Assembly: GCF_052114605.1 (NCBI RefSeq)
Contig: NZ_JBFRFB010000004.1
Coordinates: 124,001 to 188,000 of the forward strand
Length of the DNA: 64,000 nt
Direction: 5' to 3'
Origin: Microvirga sp052114605
GTDB lineage: Bacteria; Pseudomonadota; Alphaproteobacteria; Rhizobiales; Beijerinckiaceae
Shown here: positions 24,556-33,104 of the stretch, in pieces
Numbering within the stretch: the stretch's first letter is position 1
Layout: each line of letters starts with the position of its first letter
Made by a program: the position numbers and the translations under genes
The notes under the pieces: generated by a model
Databases searched by the model: none
Told to the model about the DNA's origin: nothing
The model's input: the letters and a program-made list of their open reading frames with translations, nothing else

Positions 24556-25325
24556 AACGCACCATTGTCGCCCTCCTGTTCTTCGCGGGCATTGCCCTCG
24601 TATGGGAGCTGGCCGTCCGCAGCGGCCGCTGGTCCGCCGTTTTGCTGCCCTCACCGATTTTGGTCGGCGAATACATCTGGGCAGCGCTCATGGACGGCAC
24701 GCTCATCGAATCCACCTGGGTCACACTCAAGCGCCTGCTCGTCGGCTACATCGCGGGCGTGATCATCGGCCTGCCGCTCGGGCTTCTCACCAGCACATCG
24801 CAGATTCTCGAAGACACTATCGGATCCCTGGCGCTCGGACTCCAGACGCTGCCGAGCGTGTGCTGGGTGCCGCTGGCGCTCATCTGGTTCGGGCAGACGG
24901 AAGGAGCGATGCTGTTCGTGGTCATCATGGGCACCGTGTGGTCGGTGATCATCGCCACCGACCACGGCGCGCGCAACATTCCGCCGATCTATGCCAAGGC
25001 CGCGCGCACCATGGGTTCGAAAGGTTTTCACAAATGGACGCGAGTGATCCTGCCCGCATCATTGCCGTTTCTCGTGAGCGGCATGAAGCAGGGCTGGGCC
25101 TTCGCGTGGCGCTCGCTGATGGCGGCGGAAATCTACGTCACCATCCTCACCGGCTTCGGCCTCGGCCACCTGCTCCATTACGGACGCGAACTCAATGCGA
25201 TGGAGCAGGTGATCGGCATCATGATTGTGATCGTGGTGATCGGCCTTCTGGTCGATCGCCTGCTGTTCTCACCGTGGGAGCGGTTCCTTCACAGCCGCTG
25301 GGGCACGAACCTCAAAGAGACTTAA
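24552..25325 (+). CDS. ABC transporter permease (SsuC/TauC-like, binding-protein-dependent)
   Basis: A 257-residue membrane protein with about six helices. The conserved EAA-type cytosolic loop (AARTMGSKGFHKWTRVILPASLPFLVSGMKQGWAFAWRSLMAAE) contacts the ATPase. It starts at 24552 (ATGA overlap with the ATPase gene). It overlaps the stop of the convergent hemerythrin gene by 4 nt. The substrate is unresolved, as for the binding protein. Confidence 0.93.
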   Translation: MKRTIVALLFFAGIALVWELAVRSGRWSAVLLPSPILVGEYIWAALMDGTLIESTWVTLKRLLVGYIAGVIIGLPLGLLTSTSQILEDTIGSLALGLQTLPSVCWVPLALIWFGQTEGAMLFVVIMGTVWSVIIATDHGARNIPPIYAKAARTMGSKGFHKWTRVILPASLPFLVSGMKQGWAFAWRSLMAAEIYVTILTGFGLGHLLHYGRELNAMEQVIGIMIVIVVIGLLVDRLLFSPWERFLHSRWGTNLKET

Positions 25326-26215
25326 GGCTCCCGCTTCAGCGAACCCGCCGGCGCGGCGGCGCTCGTGCCCGGAGCGGTGCCACCCGGCTGGAGCGGCGTT
25401 GAAAGACCCGAGGGCGCGCGCGGCGGATTGGCGGAGGAGAACCAGTTATCGCCCGAGTCTTCGCCGCCTGTGCCGGTGGCTGTCGTCTCGCGCATCCCGG
25501 AAGCGCCCGGTCGGTTGCGGCTCATCGACCCTTGCGACGTGCGGCTCATGCGATCATCCACCACGCCCGCCTTGAGCGGGAACGGCCGCTCGGGGCGACG
25601 GGAAACGCGATGCAGAGGACGGTTGGACCGGGAAGAGGAGCCGTGGCGGCTCATGCTCCAGGCGACAGCCGCTCCACCCACCGCGAGAAGACCGGCGAGA
25701 ACGCCGAAGGCCATCCCCGTCGGCATGCCGTAGCGGCTCGGCATCATGGCCTCGGGCAGATGCCAGCGGCTTGCCTCGTAGGATGCGATCTTCTCGCGCT
25801 CATAGGCACGGCGGATCTTGTCGGCCTCGCGCGGAGGAAGGATGCCGTGCGCCATGACCAGGATGCCGTTCTCCTCCAGCGTGAAGGCATGGCGGATGAT
25901 GCCGGTGAGATCCTTGAAGTCCAGCGACCAGCGGCGGCCGTTCTTGTCGGGTTGCGCGGCGAGCGCATCGAGACGCCGGCGGATGTCATGATGTTCGTGA
26001 TCGATCTCCGAGAGATAGGATTCCGTGCGCCCGTCATGGGCCAGCGCAGGATAGAGCACGTTCTGCTCCGCTCTCAGGTGCCGGTCGAGTTCGAGCTCGA
26101 AATCGGCAAAAAGCTCGGCACGGCTGTTGGGGCCGCTGGGACTGGCCCGCAGCACCTCACGGCAGAGCTCTTCGATGTTCGCGTGGTCCGACAGCACCAT
26201 CTGCCAAAGATTCAT
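25322..26215 (-). CDS. Hemerythrin-domain protein with membrane segment and disordered tail
   Basis: A 297-residue protein. Residues 1-~150 form a hemerythrin-like four-helix bundle with the expected His/Glu pattern: LSDHANIEELC, DRHLRAEQNVLYPAL, DHEHHDIRRRL and IIRHAFTLEENGIL. This binds a di-iron centre that senses or carries O2 or reacts with oxidants. A single membrane segment follows at ~165-190 (AFGVLAGLLAVGGAAVAWSM), then a ~105-residue Ser/Arg/Gly/Pro-rich tail. The ATG at 26215 was preferred over one 9 codons upstream. The membrane-plus-tail extension is unusual for the family. Confidence 0.82.
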   Translation of the reverse strand: MNLWQMVLSDHANIEELCREVLRASPSGPNSRAELFADFELELDRHLRAEQNVLYPALAHDGRTESYLSEIDHEHHDIRRRLDALAAQPDKNGRRWSLDFKDLTGIIRHAFTLEENGILVMAHGILPPREADKIRRAYEREKIASYEASRWHLPEAMMPSRYGMPTGMAFGVLAGLLAVGGAAVAWSMSRHGSSSRSNRPLHRVSRRPERPFPLKAGVVDDRMSRTSQGSMSRNRPGASGMRETTATGTGGEDSGDNWFSSANPPRAPSGLSTPLQPGGTAPGTSAAAPAGSLKREP

Positions 26216-26471
26216 GGTGGCCTCCTCTTGAGATCGCTTCACCAGAACGGCTTTCGAGGGAGTGCTGTTCCGAACTTCACCTATTTGCGCATGTCCACAC
26301 TCATGCCATGGAATTGTGCGATGCTCGATCCGGTGCCGAAGATTAGGATTTTTGTTTGCAATTATCGGCTAAGACCATACCCGGCATGCCGCATCGCATT
26401 GTAATCTTGTACGGATTCTCAGAAGTGGTATTCCGTTCGCAGACCCCAGAACACCCCGCGATGGATCGACC

Positions 26472-27479
26472 ATGACCTCCTCGACACAGCCGCTGCCAGC
26501 CTCCTCTTCCATCATTCCCGAAGGCCTGCCCACCTATGACGACGTGCTCACGGCGGCCTGGCGCATCGCGGACGTGGCCCATCGCACGCCGGTGCTGACC
26601 TCGCGGACCGCCGATGAACGCACGGGCGCGAAGCTGTTCTTCAAGGCGGAAAATCTTCAGCGCGGCGGCGCCTTCAAATTCCGGGGGGCCTACAATGCCA
26701 TCTCGCGCCTTTCTCCCGAAGCGAGGAAGCGCGGCGTAGTGGCGTTCTCGTCGGGCAACCACGCCCAGGCGCTTGCCTATGCGGGCCGGCTCCAGGGCGT
26801 GCCTGCCGTCGTCATCATGCCCAACGACGCGCCCGCCATGAAGGTGGCCGCCACCAGAGGCTATGGCGCCGAGGTGGTCAGCTTCGACCGCTACACCGAG
26901 GACCGCGATGCCATCGCGCGCAGGCTCTCCGAGGAGCGTGGCCTCACGCTGATCCCGCCTTACGACCATGACGACGTGATCGCGGGCCAGGGCACCGCCG
27001 TGAAGGAGCTGATCGACGAAGTAGGTCCCCTCGACATGCTGTTCGTCCCGGTCGGCGGCGGCGGGTTGATCGCGGGCTCGGCGCTCGTGGCCCAGGCCCT
27101 CTCGCCGGAATGTCTCGTCTACGGCGTGGAACCGGAAGCGGGCAATGACGGCCAGCAATCCTTCCGAGCCGGCTCCATCGTGCGCATTCCCGTGCCGAAG
27201 ACCATCGCCGACGGCGCGCAGACCACCTATCTCGGCGAAAAGACTTTCCCCATCATCCGCGCGCTGGTGCACGACATGGTCACGGTGAGCGATGCGATGC
27301 TGGTGGACACCATGCGCTTCTTCGCCGAACGCATGAAGATCGTCGTCGAACCCACCGGCTGCCTCGCGGCGGCAGCGGTGCTTCAGGGCGCCGTGCCCTG
27401 CCAGGGCAAACGCATCGGCATCGTCATCAGCGGCGGCAACGTAGACCCGAGGGCTTTTGCGAAGTTCATGGCGGAGTGA
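26472..27479 (+). CDS. Threonine/serine dehydratase-like PLP enzyme
   Basis: A 335-residue cytosolic enzyme of the serine/threonine dehydratase fold. The PLP lysine lies in GGAFKFRGAYNA, the cofactor phosphate is held by GGGGLIAG, and SSGNHAQALAYAG is the substrate loop. No ACT-like regulatory domain is present, so it is a catabolic threonine dehydratase, a serine racemase or a 3-hydroxyaspartate ammonia-lyase rather than IlvA. The last 14 nt overlap the convergent secreted-protein gene. Confidence 0.9.
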   Translation: MTSSTQPLPASSSIIPEGLPTYDDVLTAAWRIADVAHRTPVLTSRTADERTGAKLFFKAENLQRGGAFKFRGAYNAISRLSPEARKRGVVAFSSGNHAQALAYAGRLQGVPAVVIMPNDAPAMKVAATRGYGAEVVSFDRYTEDRDAIARRLSEERGLTLIPPYDHDDVIAGQGTAVKELIDEVGPLDMLFVPVGGGGLIAGSALVAQALSPECLVYGVEPEAGNDGQQSFRAGSIVRIPVPKTIADGAQTTYLGEKTFPIIRALVHDMVTVSDAMLVDTMRFFAERMKIVVEPTGCLAAAAVLQGAVPCQGKRIGIVISGGNVDPRAFAKFMAE

Positions 27480-28149
27480 TCGGATCAGACCCCGTCCGCA
27501 GCACCATCGCGCGGCCGTCGTGATCGCCGGTCGTCAGTTCCGGATTATCCGTAATCGCATTGTCGAGATCGACGGCACTATCGGCTTTGTAAGTCGTGCC
27601 GCGGCTCATCCGCTCCGTGAAATCGTCTCGCGCCTGTTTGAATGAGCCGAAGCGGTGGCCCGGCCAGCGGAACGGGTCCACCACCTCGCGGCTGAAGGCT
27701 GCGGTGAACAGGAAACCGTTTTCGAATTGATGCGGGCCGAAGATGCGGCCGTGATTGTTGCTGATCTCGAACACCTCGTTGGAAAAGGCATCGTCCCAGC
27801 CTTGAGGCAGCTGCGCGTAAAGCTCACCGGCGATGAGACCCTGATACCCGGCTGAGTGCCCGAGGCGGATCGCATAGCCCGCATGGGCTGCCGCCGCGAT
27901 GAGCCGCGCCTTAGCCTGGGCGGCATTGGCCGCCGTCGCATCGACAATGAGGACGTTGATGGGCTCACGCAGATGGCGGCCCTGATAGATTTCCCCCAAC
28001 CAATCGGAGGGCACACCCTGCGCCGTGAGCATCCATTTGCCGATGGTGGGCAGACCGGGCGGCGACGCCGATTGCTCCGCGTCCTGGGCCTGCGCGGCCG
28101 GCACAGCTAGAAAGGTGCAGAACAGCAGGAGCGAGCGGACCGCGCTCAT
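27466..28149 (-). CDS. Secreted protein of unknown function
   Basis: A 227-residue protein with a signal peptide (SLLLFCTFLAVPAAQAQ). The mature part has conserved-looking segments (PINVLIVDATAANAAQAKARL, IRLGHSAGYQGLIAGELY, NNHGRIFGPHQF, WPGHRFGSFKQARDDF), but I do not recognise the family. The ATG at 28149 gives the signal peptide; the frame extends 66 codons upstream into the next gene. It overlaps the upstream small secreted-protein gene by 4 nt, so the two are co-translated. It converges on the dehydratase gene. Confidence 0.75.
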   Translation of the reverse strand: MSAVRSLLLFCTFLAVPAAQAQDAEQSASPPGLPTIGKWMLTAQGVPSDWLGEIYQGRHLREPINVLIVDATAANAAQAKARLIAAAAHAGYAIRLGHSAGYQGLIAGELYAQLPQGWDDAFSNEVFEISNNHGRIFGPHQFENGFLFTAAFSREVVDPFRWPGHRFGSFKQARDDFTERMSRGTTYKADSAVDLDNAITDNPELTTGDHDGRAMVLRTGSDPITPP

Positions 28150-28433
28150 GACTGCCCCTGCGGAGCGAAGAAGCAGATGATCGCCCTGGTAACGGGCTCC
28201 TCGCAGAGGTGGAATTTGATGTCCGGAGATGGCTTCGCGTATTCGCGGCCGATGAAGCGGCCGTCCCAGAGGCGAAAGCCGTCCTCCGTTTCCGTGACGT
28301 CCTCTCCCCTCAGCAATTCCCGGCAATCGTGATCGCTGCAGCACCACGCCGGATACCAGCTATGGGCCCGTGCTTGCGAGGCGGCGAAAGAGAGAGCCGC
28401 GGCCACGATGATCCATGTCCTTCCTGAGGCCAT
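28146..28433 (-). CDS. Small secreted cysteine-rich protein
   Basis: A 95-residue protein with a signal peptide ending QARAHS. The mature part begins WYPAWCCSDHDCREL and has two more cysteines (FHLCEEP, AIICFF), so disulfides in the periplasm are likely. The start at 28433 places the signal peptide at the N-terminus; an ATG 20 codons upstream is the alternative. It overlaps the following secreted-protein gene by 4 nt. I recognise the pattern as a recurring hypothetical in alphaproteobacteria but know no function. Confidence 0.75.
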   Translation of the reverse strand: MASGRTWIIVAAALSFAASQARAHSWYPAWCCSDHDCRELLRGEDVTETEDGFRLWDGRFIGREYAKPSPDIKFHLCEEPVTRAIICFFAPQGQS

Positions 28434-28616
28434 GCAGGACAAGCCTTTCCCGAGAGCGCCTTTAAGGGTAGCTTGTTCTTGATTGTTGTGCACGCCCAGG
28501 GCGTCGTCCAGCCGTCAGGCTTGGATTGGCTGCGGAATTTTTGCCGCCCCCGCCCGAACATCCAGGGCGCGCCTCGATATTCTCGCGAGGCGCCCAAGCA
28601 TGGAAAGGAAGCGGAT

Positions 28617-28880
28617 GTGACAGCCAAGAAGTCAGAAGACGATCTTGTCGATGCCGGCTCGGAATATTCCTTCCCGGCCAGCGACCCACCCTCCTACATG
28701 GGCGGCACCCTGGTCGCGGGCCCGCCGGCTCGTGACGGAATGCCTCCGCGCGAGCCGGTGGGTCATGAATTGATCGCCGCCGACGATGCAAAGCCTGCGA
28801 AGGATACGCTCCAGGAGACCGATCCGGCGCGGGTCGCCAAGGCTCCTGGCCAGCCGGTCAATGGCGGCAATGATCCGTAA
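28617..28880 (+). CDS. Small hypothetical protein
   Basis: An 87-residue acidic, Pro/Ala/Asp-rich protein, probably disordered. It contains SFPASDPPSYMGG, a short motif I have seen in other small alphaproteobacterial proteins of unknown function. The start is a GTG at 28617 with an AAGGAA ribosome-binding site a few bases before it; the open frame begins at 28473 but the upstream part looks non-coding. The stop lies 3 nt from the stop of the convergent DUF3297 gene. Confidence 0.6.
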   Translation: MTAKKSEDDLVDAGSEYSFPASDPPSYMGGTLVAGPPARDGMPPREPVGHELIAADDAKPAKDTLQETDPARVAKAPGQPVNGGNDP

Positions 28881-28883
28881 GGA

Positions 28884-29141
28884 TCACGCGGGTTCCGCGC
28901 CATCCTTCGATTGCAGATAGGGCTCGACCTTGCCCTTGAGCTTGATCGTCATGGCGTTGCCGAAGCGGTCCTTGGCATTGCCGGCGGTCACGCGGACCCA
29001 GCCTTCGCTGACGCAATATTCGTCCACATTGGTCTTCTCGACCCCGTTGAAGCGGATGCCAACGCCCTTGGCGAGCAGCGCCTCGTCGTAGTGGGGGCTG
29101 TTCGGGTTCGTGGACAGGCGGTCGGGCAACGTGTCGGCCAT
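28884..29141 (-). CDS. DUF3297 family protein
   Basis: An 85-residue protein (MADTLPDRLSTNPNSPHYDE..., GVGIRFNGVEKTNVDEYCVSEGWVRV) matching the DUF3297 pattern along its whole length. It is small, soluble and of unknown role. The ATG at 29141 begins the family sequence; the frame is open 59 codons further. It is transcribed divergently from kynA. Confidence 0.85.
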   Translation of the reverse strand: MADTLPDRLSTNPNSPHYDEALLAKGVGIRFNGVEKTNVDEYCVSEGWVRVTAGNAKDRFGNAMTIKLKGKVEPYLQSKDGAEPA

Positions 29142-29316
29142 GCGAGAGATCTCCGTTCGAAGCAAAATCGGGCGCAACCTAGCCTCTCCCGGCCCCGATG
29201 CCAATTCGGGAAGCGACAGGACCCGTGACAATGTTCGCTTGCGCCCTAGTTTCTTTGCGGCATACCTTGAAAAACAAGGATTTTCGAGGAAAACGAGCAG
29301 GCGGAGGGAGGGGAAC

Positions 29317-30141
29317 ATGGCGAGTGAGACCGAAGGGATTCACACCGATTTTTCGGAAGGCATGAGCTATGGCGATTACCTCCAGCTCGACACCCTCCTC
29401 TCCGCCCAGGTCCCCGTTACGGGAGAGCACGACGAGCTTCTCTTCATCACCATCCATCAGGTGATGGAGCTGTGGCTCAAGCTTCTCAACAGGGAACTCG
29501 ACACCGCCCTCGACCATATCCGCGCAGACCAGCTGCAACCTGCGTTCAAATGCACTGCCCGCATCAACCGCATTCAGGAACAGCTCATCCAGGCATGGAC
29601 GGTGCTCTCCACCATGACGCCCTCGGATTACCTGCGCTTCCGGCCGTCGCTGGGCAAGTCTTCCGGCTTCCAGTCCTGGCAGTACCGCCTCGTCGAGTTC
29701 AAGCTCGGCGCGAAGGACGCGGTGAAGATGGCGCCGCACCAGCATCGCGGCGATCTCGCGGCGCAGTTGGACGCCGCCTATCGCGCACCGAGCCTCTACG
29801 ACGAGGCTTTGCGCCTGCTGGCGCGACGCGGCTATCCGGTGCCGGCGGAGGTGCTGACCCGCGACGTCACGCAAGCATATGCGGCGCATCCCGGCGTCGA
29901 GTCCGTGTGGGAGGAAATCTATCGTCACTCCAACCAGCATTTCGATCTCTACGAGCTCGCGGAAGAGCTGGTGGATCTGGAAGATGCGTTCCAGCAATGG
30001 CGCTTCCGCCACATGAAGACCGTGGAGCGCATCATCGGCATGCGCACCGGCACCGGCGGCAGCACCGGCGTCAGCTACCTGCGCAAGGCGCTCGAGCATT
30101 ATTTCTTCCCCGAACTCTGGTCCGTGCGCGGCAAGCTTTGA
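29317..30141 (+). CDS. kynA: Tryptophan 2,3-dioxygenase
   Basis: A 274-residue cytosolic heme enzyme opening L-tryptophan to N-formylkynurenine. Family motifs are visible: YGDYLQLDTLLSAQ, ELLFITIHQVMELWLK and the C-terminal heme-proximal FRHMKTVERIIGMRTGTGGSTGV. The ATG at 29317 follows a GGGAGGGG run that serves as the ribosome-binding site. It is followed after 10 nt by a kynureninase-like gene; no kynurenine formamidase gene is adjacent, so that step must be encoded elsewhere. Confidence 0.96.
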   Translation: MASETEGIHTDFSEGMSYGDYLQLDTLLSAQVPVTGEHDELLFITIHQVMELWLKLLNRELDTALDHIRADQLQPAFKCTARINRIQEQLIQAWTVLSTMTPSDYLRFRPSLGKSSGFQSWQYRLVEFKLGAKDAVKMAPHQHRGDLAAQLDAAYRAPSLYDEALRLLARRGYPVPAEVLTRDVTQAYAAHPGVESVWEEIYRHSNQHFDLYELAEELVDLEDAFQQWRFRHMKTVERIIGMRTGTGGSTGVSYLRKALEHYFFPELWSVRGKL

Positions 30142-30151
30142 AGGCTGTGAC

Positions 30152-31318
30152 ATGCTCGATTTGCGTTCTCATTTCTCACGCTTTCTCAACGCCGAACCGG
30201 AGCGTCTGCACTTCGCCGCGCATAGCCACCATCCTTGGCCGGATGTGACGCGCGAGGCCCATATGCAGGCTTGGGACGACGCGGCGAGATTGATCGACGA
30301 CAAATGGGAGCACATGCTCGGCCCCGTTCTCGACGAGTTTCGTGCGCATGTGGCAGGCCATCTCAACCTGCCCGATCCCGGCACCATCGCAATTGCGCCG
30401 AACACGCACGAATTTCTCAAGCGAATTCTCTCGTGTTTCCCGGCCGACCGCCCGATCCGCATTCTCACGTCGGACGGCGAGTTTCACTCCTTCAGCCGCC
30501 AGATCGCGCGGCTGGAAGAAGACGGATCGGTCGCGGTGACGCGCGTTCCGGTGGAGCCGCTCATCAGCTTCGAAGACCGCCTGATGGCGGCATCAATGGA
30601 CGAGTTCGATCTCGTCTTCATCAGCCAGGTCTTCTTCAATTCGGGTTTCGCCACGGATGTGCGCAAACTCGTGGAAGCGGCGCGCGGCAATGCCATGGTG
30701 GTGATCGACGGCTATCACGGATTCATGGCCCGTCCCACGGATCTCGGCCCCGTCGCGGAGCGCGCGTTCTACATCGCGGGCGGCTACAAATACGCCATGG
30801 CGGGCGAAGGCGCGTGCTTCATGCATTGTCCGCCGGGATGGGGTCCTCGCCCGCGAGACACCGGCTGGTACGCGGCCTTCGGCAATCTCACGAACGCGCA
30901 AGACGGCGGCGTGGGATACAGCGAAGACGGCTGGCGCTTCATGGGCGCGACCTTCGATCCATCCGGTCTCTACCGTTTCAACGCGGTGATGCGCTGGCTT
31001 CGCGACGAGGGCATCTCGCCCGCCATCGTTCACACGCATGCCATGGCTTTGCAGCAACATTTTTTGCTGCGCGCCGCCGATCGGGGTGTCTTCCGTCAAG
31101 CTCGCCTCGTGGTGCCGCAGGACGAGGTGCGGCGCGGGAACTTCCTGACGTTCGAAACACCGCAAGCGCACGGTCTCTACGCCGAACTTCAGCGGCAACA
31201 TGTTGTGACCGATGTGAGAGGCCACCGATTGCGGATCGGCTTCGGCCTCTATCAGAGCGTCGAGGAAGTGGACGAGCTTGTTCGCCGCATGGAGAGCGGC
31301 TCAGCTGTCGCCGCCTGA
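30152..31318 (+). CDS. Kynureninase-like PLP enzyme (class V aminotransferase fold)
   Basis: A 388-residue fold-type I PLP enzyme. The PLP lysine lies in AGGYKYAMAGEGACFM, preceded by the conserved VVIDGYHGFMA, whose Asp contacts the pyridine nitrogen. Its position right behind kynA points to cleavage of kynurenine to anthranilate and alanine. It is shorter than typical KynU and its N-terminus (FLNAEPERLHFAAHSHHPWPDV) is closer to a kynureninase-related aminotransferase subgroup, so the exact reaction is inferred from context. No haaO, amnD or other catechol pathway genes follow. Confidence 0.82.
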   Translation: MLDLRSHFSRFLNAEPERLHFAAHSHHPWPDVTREAHMQAWDDAARLIDDKWEHMLGPVLDEFRAHVAGHLNLPDPGTIAIAPNTHEFLKRILSCFPADRPIRILTSDGEFHSFSRQIARLEEDGSVAVTRVPVEPLISFEDRLMAASMDEFDLVFISQVFFNSGFATDVRKLVEAARGNAMVVIDGYHGFMARPTDLGPVAERAFYIAGGYKYAMAGEGACFMHCPPGWGPRPRDTGWYAAFGNLTNAQDGGVGYSEDGWRFMGATFDPSGLYRFNAVMRWLRDEGISPAIVHTHAMALQQHFLLRAADRGVFRQARLVVPQDEVRRGNFLTFETPQAHGLYAELQRQHVVTDVRGHRLRIGFGLYQSVEEVDELVRRMESGSAVAA

Positions 31319-31405
31319 CCTGGTAAGCAGGAACCTTCCCTCCGCCCCTGGCGTTTCACCGTAACGCTACCCTTTTGGGTGCGTTTGAACGCAAGGAGAC
31401 TTCCG

Positions 31406-31648
31406 ATGCGTCGTATTCTGATAGGCACCCTGACAATTACAGCTCTCGCATTCGGAGCCAGCGCCATGGCTCAAACACCCGTGCCCGGTGCCAGCGGCTC
31501 GCAGGTGACGAACCCCAAAGTCTACCGCAACTATGCCGAGAAGGAGCATCAGCAGTCCATGCTGCAGCAGCAGCGGAAGCTGGGCCTGACGACCGGCAGC
31601 GTCGCAAAGCCTCACGCGAAGAAGAAACACCACACCATGCATCATTGA
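31406..31648 (+). CDS. Small secreted His/Lys-rich protein
   Basis: An 80-residue protein with a signal peptide (MRRILIGTLTITALAFGASAMAQ). The mature part is polar and ends KPHAKKKHHTMHH, a basic, histidine-rich tail that could bind metal or anions. The ATG at 31406 has an AAGGAG ribosome-binding site 7 nt before it. No family recognised. Confidence 0.65.
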   Translation: MRRILIGTLTITALAFGASAMAQTPVPGASGSQVTNPKVYRNYAEKEHQQSMLQQQRKLGLTTGSVAKPHAKKKHHTMHH

Positions 31649-31679
31649 ATGCAAGGGATGGATATCTACTCTTATGAGA

Positions 31680-31706
31680 AAAGGCTCCGGATCAACCGGA
31701 GCCCCT
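31680..31706 (-). terminator. Rho-independent terminator of the aldo/keto reductase gene
   Basis: GGCTCCGG (31683-31690), loop ATCAA, then CCGGAGCC (31696-31703). On the minus strand the stem is followed by TTTTCTC. It lies 32 nt beyond the reductase stop and also ends transcription arriving from the small secreted-protein gene. Confidence 0.85.
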
Positions 31707-31737
31707 TACGCGGTGTGCTCTTATGCGTGGGCTGCCA

Positions 31738-32718
31738 TTATCGCCCAACAGACTCCATTCCCGCGGCGGCATAACGCGTGCCGGCGGCCGCGCCGATCGG
31801 CATGATGCGATCAACGCGCTCTAGGTCCTCACGAGTAAGCCTGACGTCGAGAGCGCCCACATTCTCCTCAAGGTATTTGCGGCGCTTCGTACCAGGGATC
31901 GGAACAATATCATCGCCCTGCGCCAGGACCCATGCCAGAGCGAATTGCGACGGTGTGCAGCCCTTTTCGCGTGCCATAGTTTCGATCTCGCCTACGAGGT
32001 CGAGGTTCTTTTGGAAGTTCTCGCCTTGAAAGCGTGGAGAATTGCGACGGAAATCGTCGGCTGCGAGATCGTCGATGCTCTTGATCTGCCCCGTCAGAAA
32101 GCCGCGGCCAAGTGGAGAATATGGCACGAAGCCGATGCCGAGCTCGCGTACTGTGTTGAAAAGCTCTCCTTCCGGATCACGGCTCCAGAGAGAATACTCT
32201 GTCTGTAGAGCAGCAATAGGATGAACCGCATGCGCGCGGCGGATGGTCTGAGGTGCGGCTTCCGACAAGCCGAGGTAACGCACCTTGCCCTCCCGCACGA
32301 GTTCCGCCATCGCGCCGATCGTATCCTCAATGGGCGTATCGGGATCAACCCGGTGCTGGTAATAGAGATCGATCACATCGACCTTCAGGCGCCTGAGGCT
32401 CGCCTCGCAGGCCTGGCGCACGTAATCCGGTTTGCCGCTGATGCCGAGGCGTTCTCCGTTGGGGCCGCGCACATTGCCGAACTTGGTTGCCAGAACGACC
32501 TTGTCGCGCCGATCAGAAATCGCCCGCCCCACAAGCTCCTCATTTCGGCCCACGCCGTACATATCGGCCGTATCGAGAAACGTGACGCCCAGCTCAATGG
32601 CCCGGTGGATCGTAGCGATCGACTCCGTTTCATCGCCATCGCCGTAGAATTCCGACATTCCCATGCAACCGAGACCAAGAGCGGATACTTGCAAGGGACC
32701 AAGCCGACGCTGCTGCAT
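31738..32718 (-). CDS. Aldo/keto reductase
   Basis: A 326-residue NADPH-dependent reductase of the AKR superfamily, close to the YajO/AKR13-like group. The catalytic tetrad is visible: Asp and Tyr in TFLDTADMYG, Lys in VVLATKFG, His in YYQHRVD. The NADPH-binding end is IVPIPGTKRRKYLEENV. The ATG at 32718 gives MQQRRLGPLQVSALGLG; the frame is open 21 codons further. The substrate is not predictable. Confidence 0.94.
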   Translation of the reverse strand: MQQRRLGPLQVSALGLGCMGMSEFYGDGDETESIATIHRAIELGVTFLDTADMYGVGRNEELVGRAISDRRDKVVLATKFGNVRGPNGERLGISGKPDYVRQACEASLRRLKVDVIDLYYQHRVDPDTPIEDTIGAMAELVREGKVRYLGLSEAAPQTIRRAHAVHPIAALQTEYSLWSRDPEGELFNTVRELGIGFVPYSPLGRGFLTGQIKSIDDLAADDFRRNSPRFQGENFQKNLDLVGEIETMAREKGCTPSQFALAWVLAQGDDIVPIPGTKRRKYLEENVGALDVRLTREDLERVDRIMPIGAAAGTRYAAAGMESVGR

Positions 32719-32793
32719 AGCAATCTCCAGAGGTTCGAGGGATGCAGCGGGGTTAATTAGGCAGCACAACTGGAGATGCAACCAATGGCCTGA

Positions 32794-33039
32794 TCAGAAA
32801 GCCGTCTCTGTCAGGATCAGAATGGCTCCGACCGTAATCAGCGCCAAAGCAGGCCAATGTGTTCGCAGACTGAAAGCCTTGACGGAATCTGGGGGCTCTA
32901 GGCTCTCGCTCGCTCCCGTCGGTCCCATACGCCTTGGGACACTCAGGCGGCCCTGTCCCAGGGCCTGCGCCACGCCATAAAGCACGCCCGCAATGACGAG
33001 GATGACGCCGATCCATGTGAGGATCATCTGCGAGGACAT
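32794..33039 (-). CDS. Small membrane protein of unknown function
   Basis: An 81-residue protein with two predicted membrane helices (MILTWIGVILVIAGVLYGVAQ and WPALALITVGAILIL) joined by a basic, Pro-rich loop. The pattern resembles the DUF2905-type small membrane proteins, but I would not assign a family. The start at 33039 was preferred; an upstream ATG adds 13 residues. It lies between the aldo/keto reductase and BaiN-like genes, all on the minus strand. Confidence 0.6.
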   Translation of the reverse strand: MSSQMILTWIGVILVIAGVLYGVAQALGQGRLSVPRRMGPTGASESLEPPDSVKAFSLRTHWPALALITVGAILILTETAF

Positions 33040-33104
33040 GACGGCCCTCCCCAGTTGCCAAGGTAGGCAGGATAGCACGGATCAGATGCTTCACCCAAAA
33101 GCCG

